From the NCBI GenBank assembly GCA_944325215.1, contig CALUZC010000005.1:42488-106487 (forward strand): DNA of 64,000 nucleotides. The letters run 5' to 3'. This document shows positions 57,462 to 64,000 of this stretch, one piece after another (the stretch's first letter is position 1; each line of letters begins with the position of its first letter). This stretch comes from an uncultured Mucispirillum sp. (GTDB taxonomy: Bacteria; Chrysiogenota; Deferribacteres; Deferribacterales; Mucispirillaceae). Position numbers and translations under genes: made by a program. The notes below the pieces were generated by a model. That model was not told where the DNA came from and did not search any database. It was given only the letters and a program-made list of their open reading frames with translations.

Positions 57462-58415
57462 TTTATTAACAGCAGTATCTGGTGTTATGCCACCTTTTAA
57501 TACACTAACAACAGATTCAGCACAGCTTATAGCCATATTTTCTTTTGTAGACTGGGTAGAGCTTCCTAAATGAGGTGAAAGAATAACATTATCCAGCTTT
57601 TTTAAATCCTCATTTATTTCTGGTTCAAATTCATATACATCAAGTCCAGCAGCATATATTATTTTTTCTGCAAGTGCTGTTGCTAAATCACTTTCTCTAA
57701 TAATTGGGCCTCTACCAACATTTACAAGCACAGATGTTTTTTTCATTTTCTTAAACTCTTTTAAGGAAAACGCATGCCTTGTATCCATAGTAAGCGGGGC
57801 AGTAATAATTAAGTAGTCTGACCATTCAAGAAGTTCATCAAATGTTGCATATGTTGCACCAAATATTAATTCAGCCTGTTTATTTCTTTTTCTATTATGG
57901 TATATAATATCCATAGAAAAACCTGAAGCTATTTTTGCAACAGCCTGTCCAATATTACCCATACCATATATACCTATTGTTTTTTTATAAAAATCAAGCC
58001 CAGTCATAAAACTATGATTAGTATTTCCTGAAAATCTACCATTTCTTGCATATTTATCAGCTTGTGGTATATGACGAGCAGCACTCATTAATAATGCAAA
58101 GCCCAACTCTGCCACACTTTGAGTTAAAATATGCTTTGCAGTGCAAACAGTAATACCTCTGTGAGTAGCATAATCAATATCAATATTATCAGTTCCTGCA
58201 TCATAATTTGCTATTACTTTTAGTTTAGGGGAAGACTCCATTAATGGTCTATCAATTATATCACTTGATGTGCATATTAAAGCATCAGTATCACTCATCA
58301 TCTGCCTAAGCCTTATAGCTGGAAGTGGTTCATCTAAAGAATTACTATCAATACGTATATCTTCAAGATATTTAGTAATAATTTCAGGCATTTTGGAAGT
58401 GATAACGACTTTCAT
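57447..58415 (-). CDS. D-2-hydroxyacid dehydrogenase (glyoxylate/hydroxypyruvate reductase-like)
   Basis: A 322-residue NAD(P)-dependent oxidoreductase. It has the Rossmann motif GIYGMGNIGQAVAKIA (about residues 149-164), VNVGRGPIIRESDLATAL with the catalytic Arg region, and SPHLGSSTQSTKENM with the catalytic His. These make it a member of the D-isomer hydroxyacid dehydrogenase family. Substrate could be glyoxylate, hydroxypyruvate or another 2-keto acid. It lacks the C-terminal ACT domain of long SerA. It lies 13 bases after def. Confidence 0.88.
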   Translation of the reverse strand: MKVVITSKMPEIITKYLEDIRIDSNSLDEPLPAIRLRQMMSDTDALICTSSDIIDRPLMESSPKLKVIANYDAGTDNIDIDYATHRGITVCTAKHILTQSVAELGFALLMSAARHIPQADKYARNGRFSGNTNHSFMTGLDFYKKTIGIYGMGNIGQAVAKIASGFSMDIIYHNRKRNKQAELIFGATYATFDELLEWSDYLIITAPLTMDTRHAFSLKEFKKMKKTSVLVNVGRGPIIRESDLATALAEKIIYAAGLDVYEFEPEINEDLKKLDNVILSPHLGSSTQSTKENMAISCAESVVSVLKGGITPDTAVNKPVII

Positions 58416-58428
58416 GTTTTTCCTCTTA

Positions 58429-58929
58429 TTAATATTTTTTTCTTTTAAATAAATCTGTTCTTTTAGAAATAACTCTATCTATAAATAACATTCCATTTAA
58501 ATGGTCTGTTTCATGCTGTATAAGTATGGCTTCAAAACCACTTGTTTCTAATACGTTTTGCTGCATATTTTCATCATAATAATTTACAACAATTCTTTCA
58601 GCACGAGTAACATTACCTGTATAATCTGGCACAGACATACAACCTTCTCGAGATGTAGTCGTCCCACTATGTTCAATTATTTCAGGGTTAATCATTACCA
58701 TAAACCCATGATTTTCCTTGCATTTTTTATTTAAAGATGCATCTATTGTAATAATACGAACTAACTTTCCAATTTGTGGCGCAGCTATTCCTGTAGAATG
58801 GCCAGCATCAAGCATAGTATCTTTTAAATCCTTAATTATTTCTTTTATTTCATCATTTATTTCTGTTACTTCAATTGATTCTTGTTTTAGTAATTCATTA
58901 GGATATTTTAAAACTTGTCTAACTGCCAT
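58429..58929 (-). CDS. def: Peptide deformylase
   Basis: Def removes formyl from the N-terminal Met of new proteins. The 166-residue protein has the three motifs: TGIAAPQIG, EGCMSVP (EGCLS variant) and QHETDHLNG, the metal ligands being the Cys and two His. ATG 58929 (MAVRQVLKYP) is the family start. It lies 1 base after the ACT-domain gene. Confidence 0.96.
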   Translation of the reverse strand: MAVRQVLKYPNELLKQESIEVTEINDEIKEIIKDLKDTMLDAGHSTGIAAPQIGKLVRIITIDASLNKKCKENHGFMVMINPEIIEHSGTTTSREGCMSVPDYTGNVTRAERIVVNYYDENMQQNVLETSGFEAILIQHETDHLNGMLFIDRVISKRTDLFKRKKY

Positions 58930-58930
58930 G

Positions 58931-59455
58931 TTATAGCTCAAAAAACTCAATTTTTTTAATATTAATTTGCGTGTTTATTTTTTTTGCAGTATTTTTCAAT
59001 GCTTCCTGCCACACATTTTCATTATCTTCACTTTCTGCTGTTACCTCAAGCATCATAATATAAACTTGTGGACTTTTATCTGTAATCTTTGTTTGTAAAT
59101 CAATAATATTAAGGTTATTTTTAGCTATTTCTTCAGTAATAGCATTTACGATACCCGGTTTATCAGCACCATATACTGAAATTGAATAATGAAATCCATC
59201 TTGTTCTTCTGGCATTTTATCATATTTAAAAACTTCCATATGTGAACGCACTTCTTTAAACATTTCTTTTATTTCCTGCTCTTTATAATCTTTGTCACTT
59301 GTTACTATAAAAATCATAGAAAATACACCCTGTAATAGAGTAGAGCTGGAATCAGCAATATTAAAACCATTGTTATAAAGCACTTTTGTAGTTTCATAAA
59401 CAATGCCTTTTGAATCATTATTAACAAAAGTTAATGCATAGTAGTATTTTTTCAT
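58931..59455 (-). CDS. Tandem ACT-domain regulatory protein (GcvR-like)
   Basis: A 174-residue protein of two ACT domains (YYYALTFVNNDSKGIVYETTKVLYNNGFNI and SISVYGADKPGIVNAITEEIAKNNLNIIDLQTKI). Related proteins such as GcvR respond to amino acids, commonly glycine. No glycine-cleavage genes are in the window. ATG 59455 is preferred over ATG 59467 because GAGG lies just upstream of it. Confidence 0.82.
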   Translation of the reverse strand: MKKYYYALTFVNNDSKGIVYETTKVLYNNGFNIADSSSTLLQGVFSMIFIVTSDKDYKEQEIKEMFKEVRSHMEVFKYDKMPEEQDGFHYSISVYGADKPGIVNAITEEIAKNNLNIIDLQTKITDKSPQVYIMMLEVTAESEDNENVWQEALKNTAKKINTQINIKKIEFFEL

Positions 59456-59528
59456 ACTAAACCTCATATAGTAATATCTATAAGATAAATAATAATATAA
59501 TAATAATCAAGAAATATTTTATAATTTA

Positions 59529-59556
59529 TTGACAAAAGAAATTATTTAAGTAATAC
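59529..59556 (+). promoter_or_regulatory. Possible promoter of the O-antigen ligase gene
   Basis: A perfect TTGACA at 59529-59534 followed by AT-rich DNA with weak -10 candidates (TAATAC at 59551). The region is shared with the divergent ACT-domain gene. Confidence 0.4.
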
Positions 59557-59581
59557 TTATGAAAATCATTTAGGTATTTTT

Positions 59582-60772
59582 ATGGTAAAATTTACAGAGT
59601 TAAATTATTATAATGGTATAACTACATTATTTTTAATTCTTTTGAGTTTCTTTTTGAGTATATCCATTTCTATTTCCCAAATCACCCTTGGAGTTTTACT
59701 ACTATTATTAATTATTTATATTATTGATAAAAAATATAATATTATAAAAAATAATATATATTTTATGCTGTTTTTTATATACTGGATATCTGCTGTTTTA
59801 TCAACTTTTTTTGGAAGCGAGTATGTTATTGTAAGTAAAGGTCTTACTAGTCCATGGCCAATGCTTATATTTTTCGCAGCATTTTATTTTGTTACGGAAA
59901 AAAATATTAAATATGTTATTTTAGCCTTTGCTGTTGGTCTTTTTATAATGTCAATTTCAAGTTTTTACTATTATTTTACATTAGGTCAGGTAGATTACAG
60001 ATATTTTCGTTCTCACAGTATTGTTGGACCTTACATGATTACTGCCCATTTATTATCAATAGGAATTGTATTTTTAATTTCTATTATACTTACAAAAATA
60101 GAAAAAAATAAATGGTTTATTTTATTTTATATTATAAATATTTTATTAGCATGTTATGCACTTTTTTTAACTGCAACACGTATGCCTTTATTTGTAGTTG
60201 CCTTTATTACTGGGCTAATGTTTGTTATTAAATTACGTTGGAGAGGGTTAATTTTGGCTATTATTTTGTTTGGTATTTTTATTAGCTATATGATTTTTGA
60301 CCCATATATGGCAGGTAGATTTAATAATTTTTTTGAAGAAATGAAAAATCCTGCTACAAGTCATGGCTGGCGATTATTTTTATGGAAAAATAGTCTAATT
60401 ATACTTAAAGAATACCCTTTATTCGGCATAGGTGATGGAGCTTTTGAAAAATTAATAATACAATTAATGCCATCTAATATAAATTTACCTATGAGCCATG
60501 CTCATAATAGTTTTGTTATGCATCTTGTAACTTATGGACTAGCAGGGATAATAATATTTATTTTATTTTACGGTAAAATTTTATTAGATTTTTTAAAAAA
60601 TATGTTTACATCACCCTATGCATTTGTTGGAACATCAATTCTAATAGCATATATCCTAGAAGGTTTTACTGAAAATAATTTTGGTTTATCCCTTTCAAGT
60701 ATGCAGGTAATGTTTATATTAGGTTTAATGCTTGGAATAATAAACAAACATAATTCTACTGTAAAGGAATAG
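59582..60772 (+). CDS. O-antigen ligase / polymerase-like membrane protein
   Basis: A 396-residue protein with about ten to eleven membrane segments and a Wzy_C/WaaL-like periplasmic loop (NSLIILKEYPLFGIGDGAFEKLIIQL ... PMSHAHNSFVMHLVTYGLAG). The Arg before the loop (ATRMPLFV) and the His in SHAHNSF match sites of O-antigen ligases, which join O-antigen to lipid A-core. It could also be a polymerase (Wzy). With kdsA nearby, the LPS role is likely. Confidence 0.82.
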   Translation: MVKFTELNYYNGITTLFLILLSFFLSISISISQITLGVLLLLLIIYIIDKKYNIIKNNIYFMLFFIYWISAVLSTFFGSEYVIVSKGLTSPWPMLIFFAAFYFVTEKNIKYVILAFAVGLFIMSISSFYYYFTLGQVDYRYFRSHSIVGPYMITAHLLSIGIVFLISIILTKIEKNKWFILFYIINILLACYALFLTATRMPLFVVAFITGLMFVIKLRWRGLILAIILFGIFISYMIFDPYMAGRFNNFFEEMKNPATSHGWRLFLWKNSLIILKEYPLFGIGDGAFEKLIIQLMPSNINLPMSHAHNSFVMHLVTYGLAGIIIFILFYGKILLDFLKNMFTSPYAFVGTSILIAYILEGFTENNFGLSLSSMQVMFILGLMLGIINKHNSTVKE

Positions 60773-62288
60773 CAATAGTAACAATTGTCCACTTATTAAG
60801 TTCTGAATCTATTGTTATAACCCCTTTATGTGCTTTAATAATGCGAGCAACAATTGATAGTCCTAAACCAGTTCCAGGATATTCTTTTTTTGCATTTTCA
60901 CCTCTGTGAAATCTTTCAAATAATTTTGAAATATCATCTTTACATACACCAATACCATAGTCTTTAAATGTTAGTGTGTATGATGATGTATCTGCATTTT
61001 TATTTATATAACCGTTTATTTCTATACTACCATTTTCTTTAGAATATTTAATAGCATTTGAAATAATATTTGAAAGTGCAATTGTAAATGTTTCCCCATC
61101 TACAAATACAGTACATGGTTCAATATTCAGTTCTATTTTTAAATTTTTATTTTGTATATCAATTTCAGCACCATTTACTAAATCATCAATTAATGATTCT
61201 ATATGGACAGGAATAGGGTGATATGTGTGCTGGTCATGTTCTAACCTGCTTAATGTTATAATATCATTAAACATATTTTTTAATACATTAACATTGTGCT
61301 TTAATGCTGATGCAAACTTATCTCTCATTTCTTCCTTTTCAAGAATTCTATCATCTTGTAAAAGTTCTGAATATGATAAAATTTTAGTCAATGGTGTTCT
61401 AATTTCGTGAGCAATGGAGTCTAATAAATCAGATTTTAGTTTATTCAAACTATCTAATGTCTCATTTTTTTGCTCTAATTCTTTTACTAAATCAATATAT
61501 TTAGATACAGCCTGCTGTAAATTATTTTTTAAAATTTCCTCATTATTTGCAATTTGAAGGCTCATTTGGTCAAAGGCAAGGGAGAGAGTTTCAATTTCGT
61601 CATTAGTTTTAATATTAGTTTCTATTCTATCACCAAGGCGTAAAGAATCAGATGCTTTTTGTAGTGTTGTAAGATGGCGAATAATCATTATGTATATAGA
61701 AAAACTAATACTTGCTATTATAACTAAAATACCAATAATGACAGCATATGACATTATTTTATTATTACTTGCGAGAGATTGTTCCATTTCATCAAGAGGA
61801 AAAGTAATAGATATTAATCCACGAAAATCATCTACTCTATAATCCTGCTCATAATGGCATGTGAGACATGACTGATTAATAAACAATGGGGCTGCATATC
61901 TATAAAATTTATTGTTATTATCATCTATATATATATCTGCATACTCTTTAAGTTTTTTTTGCTGTATTTCTCTACTAGCTATTTTTTCAAAACTAGTTGG
62001 AGCATTTTCTGGGTTAACGAGCTTATCACTTGTAATATGAAATTTAAATGTTGCCATATGGTCAGCATAACGGGCTAATTCTTTTGTAACAACAGCAGGG
62101 ACAGGTTCAACCATATCTCTGTTATCTGCAACCCATTGTCTTGTAACAACTATCATTTGATATATGGCTTGTGCTCTAATATGGGCTTGCTCCTGCACTA
62201 CTTTTTTTTGGTTTTGTATCAGCATTAAAATAGCAGGAACAGAAATTACTACTACAACAATAAATATGATTAAAATAATTTTGCTCAT
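60756..62288 (-). CDS. Sensor histidine kinase with c-type heme (DUF3365) domain
   Basis: A 510-residue kinase. Helix 1 is at about residues 4-24, followed by a periplasmic DUF3365/Tll0287-like domain (about 25-175) with ITSDKLVNPENAPTSFE and the heme c motif CLTCH (residues 141-145). Helix 2 is at about 179-203, then HAMP (about 204-255), HisKA with DSIAHEIRTPL (His294) and HATPase (SNAIKYS, DYGIGV, GTGLGLSIV). The heme would be attached outside the cytoplasm by the cytochrome-c maturation system, so this may sense redox state, oxygen or NO. No response regulator lies next to it. ATG 62288 has GAGG just upstream; the ATG at 62297 overlaps that site. It overlaps the convergent ligase gene by 17 bases. 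Confidence 0.9.
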   Translation of the reverse strand: MSKIILIIFIVVVVISVPAILMLIQNQKKVVQEQAHIRAQAIYQMIVVTRQWVADNRDMVEPVPAVVTKELARYADHMATFKFHITSDKLVNPENAPTSFEKIASREIQQKKLKEYADIYIDDNNNKFYRYAAPLFINQSCLTCHYEQDYRVDDFRGLISITFPLDEMEQSLASNNKIMSYAVIIGILVIIASISFSIYIMIIRHLTTLQKASDSLRLGDRIETNIKTNDEIETLSLAFDQMSLQIANNEEILKNNLQQAVSKYIDLVKELEQKNETLDSLNKLKSDLLDSIAHEIRTPLTKILSYSELLQDDRILEKEEMRDKFASALKHNVNVLKNMFNDIITLSRLEHDQHTYHPIPVHIESLIDDLVNGAEIDIQNKNLKIELNIEPCTVFVDGETFTIALSNIISNAIKYSKENGSIEINGYINKNADTSSYTLTFKDYGIGVCKDDISKLFERFHRGENAKKEYPGTGLGLSIVARIIKAHKGVITIDSELNKWTIVTIAIPLQ

Positions 62289-62347
62289 TAACCTCATAAT
62301 TTATTATATACAAGATATTATAAATAGGCAAGTAAATCATATTAAAA

Positions 62348-62374
62348 AAACTGCTCTAATTCATAGAGCAGTTT
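62348..62374 (-). terminator. Terminator of the CNNM/CorC gene
   Basis: AAACTGCTCT pairs with AGAGCAGTTT (10-bp stem, 7-base loop). On the minus strand it is followed by a T run, 7 bases beyond the stop. Confidence 0.85.
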
Positions 62375-62380
62375 ATATAT

Positions 62381-63721
62381 TTATTCAAAACTTTCAGATT
62401 CTGTATCGTTTTGGTTTTTTATATTTATACGAACCTTTTTAACTCTGTTTCCATCAATTTCTAAAACTTCGTATTTACAATGGTCATCTTCTGCAATATC
62501 TCCAACAGATGGCAGATGCCCTAAAAGATTAAATACATAACCACCAACAGTCACTTGTTCTTCATCTTCATAGTTAATACCTATACGTTCACCAGAGTCT
62601 TCTAAAGAAGCCATTCCATCAAATTCAAAAGTATATTCATCTATCTGTTTACATTCTTCCGTTTTTAAATCATGTTCATCAGATATATCACCCATTATTT
62701 CTTCAATAATATCTTCCATTGTTAAAAGCCCTGCTGTGCCACCATATTCATCTAGCACAAGAGCTGTATGAATTTGACGCCTGTTCATCTTAGCAAGAAT
62801 ATCGGAAATAGAGGCAGTTTCAGGAACAATAATCATTTCTCTTACAAGTTTAGATAAATCGTGAGATGAATTAGTAGAAAGTTCATTTTCCAATAAATCT
62901 CTAATATGTATCATACCTATAATTGAGTCTTTTCCTCCCTCACAATATGGATATCTTGTATGATTAGATTGTTTTACAATTGCTAAATTTTCCTCATATG
63001 TTTTATCTGCCACAAGACAAACTATATCTTTTCTTGGTGTCATTATTTCTTTTGCAACAGTATCTGAAAAATCAACTGCATTTTTAATGATTTCTTCTTC
63101 TACAGTATCTAATACACCACCTTTAACACTTTCGCCAACAATAAATTTAAGTTCTTCCTCTGAATGAGCTGTTTCAGCTTCTGAAGCAGGGTGAATACCC
63201 ATTCTTTTTAAGAAAAATGCAGAAATAAAGTCAAAAGTCTTAATTAATGGGAAAAATATAATCCAGAAAAAATGCAGCGGAGCAGCCACTTTTAAAACAG
63301 CCCCTTCTGTTTTTGCAATAGCAACAGATTTTGGGATTAATTCACCCATTACAACATGGAGCAGGGTAATTATAGTAAAAGCAATAACAAAACTTACTGT
63401 ATGAAGTAGTGTTTTATTATCACCAAAAAAATCGCTAAATAAATATTCTAAAAGATTTGCAAAGGCAGGTTCACCTATCCAACCTAAAGCAAGTGATGAT
63501 AATGTTATACCTAATTGTGTAGCACTTAAATAAGAATCAAGCTTATGTGTCATTTCAAGAGCAAGTTTTGCATTTGGCCTTCCAACCTTAACTAACTCTT
63601 CTAACCTTGAACGTCTGATTTTTACAATAGAAAACTCTGATAAAACGAAAAAACCGTTTAATAAAACAAGAATAGCAGCAAGCCCTAATAACAGGACCGA
63701 CTCTCCAACAGTAGTATCCAT
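62381..63721 (-). CDS. CNNM/CorC-family (HlyC-like) membrane protein
   Basis: A 446-residue protein with an N-terminal CNNM (DUF21) membrane domain (about residues 1-190: VLLNGFFVLSEFSIVKIRRSRL, YLSATQLGITLSSLALGWIGEPA), two CBS domains (about 205-330: VMTPRKDI-type motif and LDEYGGTAGLLTMEDIIEEIMGDI) and a C-terminal CorC_HlyC domain. These proteins act in magnesium or cobalt efflux or as membrane modulators; some are annotated as hemolysins. ATG 63721 is chosen because AGGGAG lies 5 bases before it. Confidence 0.92.
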   Translation of the reverse strand: MDTTVGESVLLLGLAAILVLLNGFFVLSEFSIVKIRRSRLEELVKVGRPNAKLALEMTHKLDSYLSATQLGITLSSLALGWIGEPAFANLLEYLFSDFFGDNKTLLHTVSFVIAFTIITLLHVVMGELIPKSVAIAKTEGAVLKVAAPLHFFWIIFFPLIKTFDFISAFFLKRMGIHPASEAETAHSEEELKFIVGESVKGGVLDTVEEEIIKNAVDFSDTVAKEIMTPRKDIVCLVADKTYEENLAIVKQSNHTRYPYCEGGKDSIIGMIHIRDLLENELSTNSSHDLSKLVREMIIVPETASISDILAKMNRRQIHTALVLDEYGGTAGLLTMEDIIEEIMGDISDEHDLKTEECKQIDEYTFEFDGMASLEDSGERIGINYEDEEQVTVGGYVFNLLGHLPSVGDIAEDDHCKYEVLEIDGNRVKKVRINIKNQNDTESESFE

Positions 63722-64000
63722 TACACTCCCTAATATAATTATTCCACGCTTATGTATGTGGTTCATTATAAAATATCTGATTTTTCAATAAATGCAAGTA
63801 AATTTTTTAAAATATTTTTATAAATAATTGTAACTTCTTTATAATAAATAGATTATTAAATAAAATTATTTATTATATGTTTTTTTATATAGTAAATTCT
63901 AAAAACGATTGCGAAAAAAGTAGTAAATAAAAAAGTGGTTGTTAAATCTCTTTAAATAAAATAATATTTTTTTAGCCACAAAAAATAAATAAGGAGACAA
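63722..64000. other. Intergenic region at the right edge
   Basis: About 280 AT-rich bases. The last ten bases (AAGGAGACAA) look like the ribosome site of a plus-strand gene whose start is just outside the window. No other gene or RNA seen. Confidence 0.5.

Noticed and set aside
1..64000. CRISPR arrays, tRNA or rRNA genes, insertion sequences, prophage genes
   Set aside because: I looked for spaced direct repeats, T-loop and anticodon patterns, and transposase or integrase motifs, and found none. A tRNAscan and Infernal run would be the check.

Overview
The window is a 64 kb piece of an AT-rich (by eye about 30% GC), densely coding chromosome from an anaerobic or microaerobic Gram-negative (diderm) bacterium. 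Evidence for a diderm: kdsA, an O-antigen ligase, outer-membrane beta-barrel proteins, a lipoprotein and a YidC with a periplasmic domain. An Rnf operon, LL-diaminopimelate aminotransferase, type III glutamine synthetase, FolE2 and a heme-c-type sensor kinase together would fit a Deferribacterota-like organism such as Mucispirillum. That placement is inference from gene content, not a database match. I see no tRNA or rRNA gene, CRISPR array, insertion sequence or prophage.

Layout. 1-4107: rnfC(partial)-D-G-E-A-B. This operon is damaged: rnfC carries two apparent 1-base deletions, and a deletion joins a truncated rnfE to a start-less rnfA. 4201-16219: one long co-directional run pyrF-pyrE-pilZ-STAS-rlmN-bcp-xseB-ispA-dxs-tlyA-nadK-recN-dedA-M23 peptidase, closed by a perfect 15-bp hairpin; dxs has no usual start codon. 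16377-27683: a nitrogen block with a NifA-like sigma-54 activator, then dapL-gltD-gltB on the minus strand, divergent from a type III glutamine synthetase with a good -24/-12 promoter. The same inverted repeat (TTTACAA-N2-TTGTAAA/T) lies before the activator gene and between gltB and glnN, which suggests one regulatory circuit. 28005-31831: hybrid histidine kinase and two small outer-membrane barrels. 31893-36471: an uncharacterised minus-strand cassette of two tandem-DUF805-like membrane proteins flanking two secreted proteins, one ankyrin-like. 36620-43309: yebC-ruvC-ruvA-ruvB-radA, then fabI and a His-rich acidic orphan. 43432-49708: rpmH-rnpA-yidD-yidC-jag, a YHS protein, a TPR protein, folE2 and a polytopic glycan-type membrane protein with a run of ten G inside its reading frame, a probable phase-variation switch. 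49709-53033 (minus): hisF-hisE-argH-lipoprotein. 53162-57454: secreted protein, kdsA, small membrane protein and an MFS permease. 57447-59455 (minus): ACT-domain protein, def and 2-hydroxyacid dehydrogenase. 59582-63721: O-antigen ligase, c-heme sensor kinase and a CNNM/CorC-type membrane protein.

Genes that appear to work together: glutamate synthesis (glnN, gltBD) feeds the amino group used by dapL for diaminopimelate, and all may answer to the sigma-54 activator. KdsA, the O-antigen ligase and the poly-G gene make or modify surface glycan. RuvABC, RecN, RadA and XseB serve DNA repair. The most notable observations are the lesions confined to rnf, the poly-G tract, the shared operator-like dyads, the DUF805/ankyrin cassette and the c-heme sensor kinase.
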